This document shows positions 35,841 to 43,686 of a stretch of 59,355 bases of DNA, one piece after another; position 1 is the stretch's first letter, and each line of letters opens with the position of its first letter. Both the position numbers and the translations under genes were made by a program. The notes beneath the pieces were generated by a model, which worked only from the letters and a program-made list of their open reading frames with translations, did not search any database and had not been told where the DNA came from. The stretch is taken from positions 1-59,355 of the forward strand of contig RBWT01000023.1 of assembly GCA_004010275.1 (NCBI GenBank), written 5' to 3'. The DNA is from Streptomyces huasconensis (GTDB taxonomy: Bacteria; Actinomycetota; Actinomycetes; Streptomycetales; Streptomycetaceae).

Positions 35841-36706
35841 GCCGTCACCGCCCTGCGGATCAAGGTCGCCGCCTCGGCCCGGTCCAGGGTGCCGTCGGCG
35901 ACGACGGTGACGACGCGGCGTACGAGCGCGTCGCCGCGGGGCAATCGGGACGCGGTCCCGGGCGGCGAGCGAGGAGCCGACGCCCGGGTACGCGGCGGCG
36001 CGTACGAACCACGGGTCGCGGCGCGTCTGGGCGGTGGCCCCGGCGAACACCAGCGTCCAGCCGTCCCCGGCCAGCGCCAGCCAGTCGGCGCGGGCGGCGT
36101 GCGCGGCCTCCTCGCCCTCCGCCTCCGGCGTGAAGACCCGTGGGGGCGCGTCCGCCTTGGGGGCACGCCAGAAGAAGCCGCCGTACGCGGCGCCCGGACG
36201 GCCGTTGGTGGCCGGGCTGCCGAGGGACAGCTCACCGCCGGTCGCGTTGGTGAGCGAGAAGGTGAAGTCCAACGCCCAAGCGGATGTGCTGAGTTCGACG
36301 GCGGCCACGGTGCGCCGCTCGCGCAGCAGGACCTCGCCGTCCGCCGTCCAGTCGATGTCCTCGACGAAACCGTCCGGGTCACACAGCTTGAACCCCCGGT
36401 GGTGTTGCACCCCGTGGTTGTCCAGCTCCGTCGGCCCCTGGTCGCGTACGAAGGTCCGCCCGCCCCAGAAGTTGCGTCCCGCCACATCGGGCACGGCGAC
36501 CCCGGCCCCGAGGTGGTGCGGGTGGTCGTCGGGGGCCAGCTCGGTGACGGGCGTCCCGCTGAGGGTGGTGACGGGGTGGAGGTAGGGGCGGGGCGCCAGG
36601 GCGCGGTCCAGGTAGGCGGCCGGATGACGTAGCGCGCCACCGGCCGCCCGGCGCAGCGCAGGAGGAGGGAGCCGCCGGGTGGGTGGTGCTGCGGGCAAGC
36701 GGTCAT
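35837..36706 (-). pseudogene. DUF6807 (PmoA-like) family protein, two frameshifts
   Basis: The start ATG 36706 overlaps the oxidoreductase stop (ATGA) with GAGGTGA upstream. Residues 1-30 are in one frame, the centre in another, and the last 35 residues (GDALVRRVVTVVADGTLDRA) back in the first; indels lie near 36624 and 35950. The central part shows the family pattern PVTELAPDDHPHHLGAGVAV, GRNFWGGRTFVRDQGPTELD, NHGVQHHRGFKL and YGGFFWRAPKADAP. This family, once called methane-oxygenase PmoA-like, has no proven activity that I know of. It recurs beside Gfo/Idh/MocA oxidoreductases in sugar loci, as here. Joined length about 289 residues. Confidence 0.78.
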
Positions 36707-37935
36707 GACGTGTTCACCTCGTCGTTAAGGTCACCGGGAGAGGCACCGTGCAGGCCGAGGGCGTCGCTGCCGGGCGGCCGGGCCCAGGAAGCGCCGAGTT
36801 CGGAGTATAGGCAGAGCGTGTCGGCGGCGACCGCGACCAGCCCGTCGATGCCTTCGACGACGCGCCGCTCGGCGCGCTCGCCGAGGACGGCGTGCCACGC
36901 GTCGGCGGGCAGCGCGACGGGGTCGGGCGCGAGCCTGACCGCCTCGACGACCCGCATGAAGGCGCCGGTGGCGGCGGGCGGCACCAGCAGCGGGGCGCGC
37001 CCCATGAGGTGCTCGACCAGGTTCTCCAGCAGGTCGGTCCTGCCGTACAGGGCGGGTGAGCCCGCGCTCTCGGTGCCGCCGCGCCGCACCTGCACGCGGT
37101 CCTGCTTGTACCAGAAGGTGATGCGCCCCTCGCTGCCGTGCACCACCACGTACGGCTCCTCGGAGGTCTCCGCGCAGAGTGTCGCCGCGACGGTGATCCG
37201 GCCGCCGCCCGCCGTGGAGGCCCGTACGCACGAGGCGTCGTCGGACTCGATGGCGTGGGCGCGGAAGAGTTCCGTCTCCACGTCCGTGACGTCCTCGGCG
37301 GCGGTGCCGCCCGCCAGCGCGAGGGCGGTGGCGACGGCGTGCGCGAGGGGGTTCGTCAGGACGCCGTCGACCACGGCCACGCCGTTCAGGCGGCGCCGTC
37401 CGGCCCACGGCGCCCGCCGGAAGTACGCCGCGTCGCGCACCCACGCACGCCCCGCCCACCCCGGTGACCTCGCCGATCGCCCCGTCCGGCGACGAGCCGG
37501 CGGATGCCGGGACGCGTGCGAGCCGAGCGACTGGAAGCCGATCTGGACGACGGTCCCGGCCGCGGCGGTGCCGTCCGCCATCCGCCGGAACTCCTCGTAC
37601 GAAGGGGCGGGCGGCTTCTCCAGGAGGAGGAGGACGGCCGCGTCGCGCGGCGGCGAGCGCCAGCTTCGGTGTGGGTCGGTATGGGTGTGCTGACGACGGC
37701 GACGGCGGCGCCGGTCGTGTCGAGGAGCGCCCCGAAGTCGTCGGACTGCTCGACCGCGCCGAAGCCGACGAGTTCCTCGCCGACCAGCGGCTTCAGCTCG
37801 CAGACGCCCACCAGCCGTACTAAACCGGCGAGTTGGAGGCGGCGAATGTTCTCCAGGTGCCAGCGGCCGTGGCCGTGGGCCCCCGCGAGGACGACGGGCA
37901 GCGGCAGTCGCAGCCCCCCGTGCCGTGGCGCTCAT
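36703..37935 (-). pseudogene. Gfo/Idh/MocA-family NAD(P)-dependent oxidoreductase, several frameshifts
   Basis: ATG 37935 overlaps the permease stop (ATGA). After an indel in the C6 run 37914-37919 the Rossmann start reads VVLAGAHGHGRWHLENIRRL, then VAVVSTPIPTHTEA and, after further indels near 37650, DAAVLLLLEKPPAPSYEEF (the EKP motif of the family). More indels lie near 37440-37510. The C-terminal catalytic half is continuous (GVAVVDGVLTNPLAHAVATA, GRITVAATLCAETSEEPYVV). It is probably a sugar or glycoside dehydrogenase supplying the sugar-acid pathway. A TTA leucine codon is at 37821-37823, so translation may depend on the bldA tRNA. Joined length is about 410 residues. Confidence 0.8.
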
Positions 37936-38783
37936 CCCTTCACCGCCCCGGCACTGAACCCGGTGACCAGCCACTTCTGGATGAAGGCGAAGACGATCAC
38001 GACGGGTACGGCGGCGACGACCCCGCCCGCGGCGAGCGCGCCGAGGTCGACGCTGTCGGCGCCCATGAGCGTGGCCAGGCCGACCGGGATGGTCTGCTTG
38101 CCCTGGTCGCTGAGGAACATCAGGGCGAACAGGAAGTGGTTCCAGCTGTGCACGAAGGCGAAGGAGCCGACCGCGACGAGGCCGGGCCGCAGCATCGGCA
38201 GGACGACCGCGCAGAAGGCGCGGAAGCGCCCGCAGCCGTCGACCCAGGCCGCCTCTTCCAGGACGTAGGGCACGTTCTTGATGAACCCGCTGATGAGGAT
38301 CATCGACAGGGGCAGCTGGAAGACGGTCTCGGCGACGATGACGCTGCCCAGCGAGTTGATCATCCGCAGTTCGGCGAAGATCTCGAAGAGCGGTACGAGC
38401 ATCAGCGCGCCCGGGATGAACTGCGAGCACAGCAGCGCCAGCATGAAGGCACGCTTGGCCGTGAAGTCGAAGCGGGCCAGGGCGTAGCCGCCGGTGAGGG
38501 CGACGAGGGTGGTCATCGCCATGGAGACGGCGCCGACGAGCAGGCTGTTCTGGAAGAAGGTCGCGAAGCTGCGCTCGGTCCACACCTTGTCGAAGTGCTC
38601 GAAGGTGACCGGCCACGGCACGAGCGAGGTGGAGCCGGTGGGGCGCAGGGCGAAGAGCAGTATCCAGTAGAAGGGGATGAGGGTGAACAGGAGGTACAGG
38701 CCGAGGGGGAGGTAGATCTGCCGGCGGGGTGTGCGTCCGATGGTGGTGGCCCCGGCCCCGGCCCGGGTCGTGGTGGTGGTCAT
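37932..38783 (-). CDS. Carbohydrate ABC transporter permease, MalG type
   Basis: This intact 283-residue six-span permease has the EAA loop NVPYVLEEAAWVDGCGRFRAF and ends with the typical MalG tail QKWLVTGFSAGAVKG. ATG 38783 overlaps the stop of the MalF-type gene by 4 bp. It works with that subunit and the binding protein at 32914-34260, which is separated from the permeases by three enzyme genes. No ATPase is nearby. Confidence 0.93.
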   Translation of the reverse strand: MTTTTTRAGAGATTIGRTPRRQIYLPLGLYLLFTLIPFYWILLFALRPTGSTSLVPWPVTFEHFDKVWTERSFATFFQNSLLVGAVSMAMTTLVALTGGYALARFDFTAKRAFMLALLCSQFIPGALMLVPLFEIFAELRMINSLGSVIVAETVFQLPLSMILISGFIKNVPYVLEEAAWVDGCGRFRAFCAVVLPMLRPGLVAVGSFAFVHSWNHFLFALMFLSDQGKQTIPVGLATLMGADSVDLGALAAGGVVAAVPVVIVFAFIQKWLVTGFSAGAVKG

Positions 38784-39742
38784 GTGGACTGGCCCCCGAA
38801 CTTGCTGAGCCGCAGATACAGCAGCGAGCAGAAGAGAAGGATCACGAAGGCGATGGCGGTGAGCGCGGAGGCGTAGCCGAAGTCGTGCGAGTCCACGGCG
38901 ATGGACGCGATGCGCAGCGGCAGTGTCGTCGTCTCGCCGGCCGGGCCGCCGCCGGTGAGGGTGTAGAGCAGGTCGACGTTGTTGAACTCCCAGACCGCGC
39001 GCAGCAGCGTGGAGAGGATGATCGCGTCCTTCAGGTGCGGCAGCGTGATGTGGAAGAACTGCCGCCACCGGCTCGCGCCGTCGACCTCGGCGGCCTCGTA
39101 GAGGTCCTTGGAGACGGACTGGAGGTCGGCGAGGATGAGGATGGCGAAGAAGGGGACACCGCGCCAGAGTTCGGCGACGACGACGGCGGGGAAGACCGTG
39201 CCGGTGTCGGAGAGCCAGGACGTGCCGTACGAGCCGATCCCGACGTCGGCGAGGTAACGCGAGACGCCCGTCTGGGAGTTGAAGATCAGCAGCCAGATGG
39301 TCGACGTGAGGACGCCGGAGACGGCCCACGGCGAGAAGACCAGGGCGCGGGCCAGGGCGCGGCCCACGAAGGTCTGGTTGACGAGCAGCGCGAGCGCGAG
39401 GCCGAGCAGCAGTTGCAGGACGACCTCGACGGCCACCCACTGGAGGCTGAAGCCGAGCGTGGGCCAGAACTCGGGGTCGTCGGTGAAGGCGGTGACGAAG
39501 TTGTCGAGGCCCGCGAAGCCGTCGCGCCACGGCTTGGTGGGGTTGTAGTGGCGCAGGCTGTAGTAGAAGACGCTGATGACCGGATAGGCGATGAAGCCGA
39601 GCATCAGCAGGGCGCTGGGGGCGATCAGCAGGTACGGGAGGCGGCGCGGGGTCGACCCGGTCCGCCGTCGCCGCCGCCCCTGGTCGGGCGGCGGCTGCGC
39701 GGTGCTCGGCGGTGGCTTCGCCACGGCTGCGGCCTGGGCCAT
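38780..39742 (-). CDS. Carbohydrate ABC transporter permease, MalF type
   Basis: This intact 320-residue permease has an Arg/Pro-rich cytoplasmic start, then membrane spans from PYLLIAPSALLMLGFIAYPV. The EAA loop is SKDLYEAAEVDGASRWRQFF. ATG 39742 has GGAGAAG upstream. Although the reading frame runs on into the dehydratase gene, the 97-bp gap holds a LacI-type operator and a promoter region. It is therefore the first gene of the downstream operon (permeases, oxidoreductase, DUF6807, GH43, binding protein). Confidence 0.93.
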   Translation of the reverse strand: MAQAAAVAKPPPSTAQPPPDQGRRRRRTGSTPRRLPYLLIAPSALLMLGFIAYPVISVFYYSLRHYNPTKPWRDGFAGLDNFVTAFTDDPEFWPTLGFSLQWVAVEVVLQLLLGLALALLVNQTFVGRALARALVFSPWAVSGVLTSTIWLLIFNSQTGVSRYLADVGIGSYGTSWLSDTGTVFPAVVVAELWRGVPFFAILILADLQSVSKDLYEAAEVDGASRWRQFFHITLPHLKDAIILSTLLRAVWEFNNVDLLYTLTGGGPAGETTTLPLRIASIAVDSHDFGYASALTAIAFVILLFCSLLYLRLSKFGGQST

Positions 39743-39786
39743 GACACTTCTCCGATCGTGGAGGTGCGGGTGCGGGGCGGCCCGAG

Positions 39787-39800
39787 GTGAAGCGCTTCCC
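39787..39800. promoter_or_regulatory. LacI-type operator GTGAAGCGCTTCCC (4)
   Basis: The site has a complete GAAGCGCTTC core, with flanks less symmetric than the other sites, 45 bp upstream of the MalF-type permease start. It suggests that the second ABC operon is under the same LacI regulator or a close paralogue. Confidence 0.7.
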
Positions 39801-39805
39801 GCACG

Positions 39806-39821
39806 GCGTTCGAAATCTCGG
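39806..39821 (+). promoter_or_regulatory. GTTCGAAAT motif before second ABC operon
   Basis: GCGTTCGAAATCTCGG matches the motifs around the secreted GH51 promoter at 11546-11561 and 11695-11710. It lies beside the LacI-type operator, so two regulators may act here. Confidence 0.35.
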
Positions 39822-39839
39822 GCAAAAAGAGAGCGACGT

Positions 39840-41749
39840 TCAGCCCGCGTACGGATCGGGCACCGTGCCCGGCCGCGCGAGGAACGCGAAGTCGCAGCCC
39901 GTGTCGGCCTGCGTGATCTGCTCGCTGTAGAGCGCCCCGTACCCCCGTTCGTAACGGGCGGGCGGCGGCGTCCACGCGGCGCGCCGCGCGCCAGCTCCTC
40001 GTCGGACACCTCGAGACGCAGACTGCGCGCCGGGACATCGAGGGTGATCAGATCACCCGTGTGCACGAGTGCGAGGGGCCCGCCGACGTACGACTCCGGT
40101 GCGACGTGCAGCACACAGGTGCCGTACGACGTACCGCTCATCCGCGCGTCGGAGATCCGCACCATGTCGCGCACCCCCCGTTTCAGCAGGTGGTCGGGGA
40201 GGGGCAGCATCCCGTACTCGGGCATGCCGGGTCCGCCCTTGGGGCCCGATCCGCGCAGGACCAGGACGTGGTCGGGGGTGATGCCGAGGGCCGGGTCGTG
40301 GATGGTGTGCTGCATGGTGCGGTAGTCGTCGAAGACGACGGCGGGGCCGGTGTGCCGCAGCAAGTGTGGCTCGGCGGCGATGTGCTTGATGACGGCGCCG
40401 TCGGGGCAGAGGTTGCCGCGCAGCACGGCGACGCCGCCCTCCTCGGCGACCGGGTCGTCGCGGGTGCGGATCACGTCCGCGTCGTACACGCGTGCCCCCG
40501 CGAGCTGTTCGCGCAGGGTGTCGTGGCAGACCGTGGGCCGGTCCAGGTGCAGCAGGTCGGTGATCCGCGACAGGAAGCCCGGCAGGCCACCGGCGAAGTG
40601 GAAGTCCTCCATCAAGTATCGCTCGCCGCCCGGCCGGACGTTGGCGAGCACCGGCACGGTGCGGGCGATCCGGTCGAAGTCGTCCAGCGTGAGCCGCACC
40701 CCGGCGCGTCCGGCCATCGCGATGAGGTGGATGACGGCGTTGGTGGAGCCGCCGAGCCCGAGGACCGTGGTGACGGCGTCGGCGAAGGCGTCCGGGGTGA
40801 GAATCCGCGACAGCCTGCGGTCCTCGCGTACGAGGCCGACGATCCGCAGGCCCGACGCCGCCGCCATCCTGTCGTGCCCGGAGTCGACCGCGGGGACGGA
40901 CGAGGCGCCGGGCACGGTCACACCGAGCGCCTCCGCCGCCGCGGTGAGCGTGGCGGCGGTGCCCATGGTCATGCAGTGGCCCGGCGAACGGGCGAGGCCG
41001 CTCTCCAGTTCGGTCAGCTCGCAGTCGCCGATGAGCCCGGCGCGGTGATCGTCCCAGTACTTCCACATGTCGGTGCCGGAACCGAGGGTCTCGCCCCGCC
41101 AGTGGCCCGGCAGCATGGGTCCGGCCGGCACGAAGACGGCGGGCAGGTCGACGCTGGCGGCGCCCATGAGCAGCGCGGGCGTCGTCTTGTCGCAGCCGCC
41201 GAGCAGCACGGCGCCGTCCACCGGGTAGGAGCGCAGCAGCTCTTCCGTCTCCATGGCGAGGAGGTTGCGGTAGAGCATGGGCGTCGGCTTCTGGAAGGTC
41301 TCGCTGAGCGTGGCGACCGGGAACTCCAGCGGGAAGCCGCCCGCCTGCCACACCCCGCGCTTGACGGCCTGGGCACGGTCGCGCAGGTGGGAGTGGCAGG
41401 GGTTGATGTCCGACCAGGTGTTGAGCACCGCGATGACGGGCTTGCCCAGGTGCTCCTCGGGGAGGTAGCCGAGCTGGCGGGTGCGGGCGCGGTGGCTGAA
41501 GGAGCGCAGGCCGGAGGAGACGCTCTCGCCGTACCACTGGCGGCTGCGCAGCTCCCGCCGCGACGCACGCTCTGCGGGCGTGCCACTCAAAGGGGCCACT
41601 CCCCTTCCGGGCGCGCCACTCACTGAGGCCACTCCCCTTCCGAGCGCGCCACTCACAGAGGCCACTTGCTCCCCGTACGCGCCACTCACGGAGGCCGCTC
41701 CCCCTCCGCGCACGCCACTCACAGGGACCACCCCTCGACGGTCGCTCAC
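39840..41749 (-). pseudogene. IlvD/Edd-family sugar-acid dehydratase, one frameshift
   Basis: The enzyme shows [Fe-S]-cluster cysteines in WSDINPCHSHLRDRAQ, GGCDKTTPALLMGA and SPGHCMTMGTAATL, plus ELRSRQWYG and the catalytic-Ser segment MSGTSYGTCVLHVAPES. This subgroup contains L-arabonate, D-xylonate and related dehydratases; dihydroxyacid dehydratase itself is less like it. An indel near 39985 moves the last 50 residues (AAWTPPPARYERGYGALYSE, ending VPDPYAG) to another frame, with the stop at 39840. GTG 41749 overlaps the DapA-like stop (GTGA) behind GAAGGGTGG. It precedes an odd N-terminus of 11-residue repeats, so TTG 41590 or one of the repeated GTG codons may be used instead. Confidence 0.85.
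41591..41722 (-). repeat. 33-bp tandem repeats duplicating a translation start region
   Basis: Four tandem 33-bp units read on the minus strand as GTG-AGT-GGC followed by an 18-bp middle and a GGAAGGGGAGTGGCC-type block. GTG codons fall at 41722, 41689, 41656 and 41623, and the next copy has TTG at 41590. Each unit contains a purine-rich ribosome-site-like block 9-10 bp before the next GTG. Translated, they form 11-residue repeats such as VSGALGRGVAS and VSGAPGRGVAP at the N-terminus of the dehydratase. Confidence 0.85.
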
Positions 41750-42651
41750 AGGGACCACCCTTCGACGATCGCGGCGACCTCGGCGCGCTCGGCGTCCGGC
41801 AGGAGGCTGCTCGGGGAGCGCACGTCGCGGCGGCACAGGCCGAGGACGGCGAGGGCCTCCTTGACGACCGTGACGTTGTGCGCGGAGCCGTCGGCGGCGC
41901 GCAGTTCCTCGAAGCGACGGATCTGCTCCCACACCTTCATGGCCTCACCGTGGTCACCCGATCGAAGCGCTTCGATCATGCGCAGCGAAAGGCCCGGGGC
42001 GACGTTCACGAGGCCCGAGGTGAAGCCGGTGGCGCCCGCCGAGAAGTACGAGGGGGCGTACGGCTCCGCGAGCCCCGCGATCCACACGAAGCGGTCGAGT
42101 CCCGCGTCGCGCGCGAACCCCGCGAACCGCGCCGCGTCCGGCACGGCGTACTTCACGCCGATCACATTGGGGCAGGCGTCGGCGAGTTCGGCGAGTCGGG
42201 CGCCCGGCAGGCCGCGCGTCCCGCAGATAGGCACGACGCCCAGGTCCGGCACGGCCTCGGCGATCGCCCGGTGGTAGGCGACCCAGCCCGCGTCGGAGAC
42301 GTAGGGGATGTACCGGCTGATGGACCATCACCATGTCGGCGCCCACGCTCCGCGGCGTGCCGGGCGGCGGCGACGGCGGTCGGCACGTCGTGTCCCACCC
42401 CTGCCAGCACCACGGCCTGCCCGGCGGCCTCGGCGAGCGTCCAACTCGACCACGTCGCGCCGCTCTTGGGGAGTCAGGGCGTAGAACTCGCCGGTGTTGC
42501 CGTTCGGGGTCAGGGTGCGCACCCCACTGTCGAGCAGGCGGCGCAGGATCGTCGCGTGTGCCGCGCGGTCGATGGCGCCGTCCCGGGTGAAGGGTGTCAC
42601 CGGGATCGCCACCACGTCGGCGAGTGCGGCGCGCTGCTTCTCGAACGTCAC
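41746..42651 (-). pseudogene. DapA-family (N-acetylneuraminate lyase superfamily) aldolase/dehydratase, frameshifted
   Basis: GTG 42651 overlaps the GntR stop (GTGA). The N-terminus shows VVAIPVTPFTRDGAIDRA and the phosphate/carboxylate loop TLTPNGNTGEFYALTPQERR. At least three indels between about 42450 and 42320 then scatter the next 60 residues (VVLAGVGHDVPTAVAAARHA; DMVMVHQP). The C-terminal half is continuous, with Schiff-base Lys in NVIGVKYAVPDAARFAG and GLVNVAPGLSLRMIEAL. Joined length is about 301 residues, normal for the family. Placed before an IlvD/Edd dehydratase, it probably acts on a 2-keto-3-deoxy sugar acid, as an aldolase or as a second dehydratase. Confidence 0.82.
41960..41977. 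promoter_or_regulatory. 18-bp LacI-type palindrome inside the dapA-like gene
   Basis: GATCGAAGCGCTTCGATC is the longest perfect version of the operator in the window. It lies in coding sequence (reading MIEALRSGD on the minus strand), 211 bp before the dehydratase start. It could act as a roadblock operator or a looping partner; chance is possible, since GAAGCGCTTC is codon-compatible. Confidence 0.5.
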
Positions 42652-43325
42652 TGGGGTTCCCCTCCCCCGGGAAAGGCCCGGCGCACGAACGACGCGATGT
42701 GGTCGTGCAGGGCGCGCGCCGCCCCGTCCTGATCCCCGGCGAGGGCGAGCCGCAGGATGTGCTCGTGCTCGGTGGCCTCCCGCACCCACGAGGGGTCGGC
42801 GGCCCAGGCCACGGCGGAGACGAGCGCGGCCTGGTCCCGCACCCCGTCCAGCAGCCGCCCGAGGAGCGGGTTGCCGCAGTCGACGTACAGGGCGCGGTGG
42901 AACTCCCGGTTGGCCAGGGAGCGTTCGGCGGCGTCCTCGGCGGCGTCGGCCCGCACCAGGGCCTCGCGCGCGGCGTCGAGCGGTGCACCGCGCAGCACGG
43001 TGCGGCGCAGCGCCTCGGGTTCCAGGAGCAGCCGTACGTCGTAGACCTCGCGCGCCATGGCGGCGTCCACGGTACGGACGGTGGCGCCCTTGTACTGGCT
43101 CATCTCGACGAGTCCGGTACCGGCGAGGGTCTTCAGGGCCTCGCGCACGGGCGTCTTGGAGACTCCGTACGCGCGGGCGAGTTCCGTCTCGATCAGCGGC
43201 TGCCCCGGGCTCAACTCGCCGCCGAGGATGCGGTGTTTGATCGAGTCGAGCACGAACTGTGTGCGCGACGGGATCGGGGCCGGGGGCGGCACCGAGGCCG
43301 GGGTCGGGGTCGGGGCGGACGTCAT
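42648..43325 (-). CDS. GntR-family (FadR-type) transcriptional regulator
   Basis: This intact 225-residue regulator starts at ATG 43325, after GAGGGTG. The winged helix covers RTQFVLDSIKHRILGGELS, PGQPLIETELARAYGVSKTP and VREALKTLAGTGLVEMSQY. The FCD-type effector domain follows, with DVRLLLEPEALRRTV, the metal-ligand pattern REFHRALYVDCGNP and REATEHEHILRLALAGD. Such regulators usually respond to acids such as ketodeoxy sugar acids. It is coupled to the DapA-like gene (GTGA overlap) and so heads the sugar-acid operon. It is likely autoregulated through the palindromic sequences just upstream. Confidence 0.92.
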   Translation of the reverse strand: MTSAPTPTPASVPPPAPIPSRTQFVLDSIKHRILGGELSPGQPLIETELARAYGVSKTPVREALKTLAGTGLVEMSQYKGATVRTVDAAMAREVYDVRLLLEPEALRRTVLRGAPLDAAREALVRADAAEDAAERSLANREFHRALYVDCGNPLLGRLLDGVRDQAALVSAVAWAADPSWVREATEHEHILRLALAGDQDGAARALHDHIASFVRRAFPGGGEPQ

Positions 43326-43354
43326 GGGCACCCTCAGATCTCGCGTATCGCGTC

Positions 43355-43377
43355 TCATATATGAAGTACGACGTACG
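43355..43377. promoter_or_regulatory. Possible GntR operator region
   Basis: The palindrome TCATATATGA (43355-43364) and the near-palindrome GTACGACGTAC (43367-43377) lie 30-50 bp upstream of the GntR start, in an unusually A+T-rich patch. Autoregulation at this spot is plausible, but the operator pattern is not decided by the sequence. Confidence 0.4.
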
Positions 43378-43434
43378 ACGCGTAGAAGCTAAGAGGGTGC
43401 CCGGGCTTCGTCAATGGTTCTGACAGACGCTCTG

Positions 43435-43617
43435 TCAGATACGTGTACTCGACTCGCCAGAAGCGCGTCGGTACCGCAAGATCACGAACGCGATCAGAGC
43501 GCCCTGAGCGATCGCCCAGATGCCCAGTTCAAGCGACCCCATCCCGGACCCGAGAGCGACGAGCAGGCCCCAGAAAACCGCGAGAATCGCAACTATCTGC
43601 AGCACAAGAGATTTCAT
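43435..43617 (-). CDS. Small two-span membrane protein
   Basis: ATG 43617 has GGGGAG 6 bp upstream and gives 60 residues: two predicted membrane helices (LVLQIVAILAVFWGLLVALG and LGIWAIAQGALIAFVILRY) and a short basic tail (RRASGESSTRI). Longer in-frame starts exist to 43677 but lack ribosome sites. The base composition is lower in G+C than its neighbours, which suits a membrane peptide. I do not recognise a family; function unknown. Confidence 0.55.
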   Translation of the reverse strand: MKSLVLQIVAILAVFWGLLVALGSGMGSLELGIWAIAQGALIAFVILRYRRASGESSTRI

Positions 43618-43686
43618 GACGACTCCCCGTATCAGGCGCCCCTCGCGGCAACCTCGTTTTGCCAAATCCGAAACCACAACCTTAGC

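Noticed and set aside
34257..36698. A DUF6807-GH43 fusion of 813 residues
   Set aside because: The true DUF6807 C-terminus ends in another frame at 35837, overlapping GTG 35840 of the GH43 gene.
39840..41749. Dihydroxyacid dehydratase of branched-chain amino acid synthesis (ilvD)
   Set aside because: The context (GntR, DapA-like, sugar ABC, GH43) and the subgroup features favour a sugar-acid dehydratase, so I did not assign the ilvD symbol.
38780..41932. A dehydratase-permease fusion of 1050 residues
   Set aside because: The dehydratase end lies in another frame (stop 39840), and a promoter region with an operator and ribosome site precedes the permease ATG at 39742.
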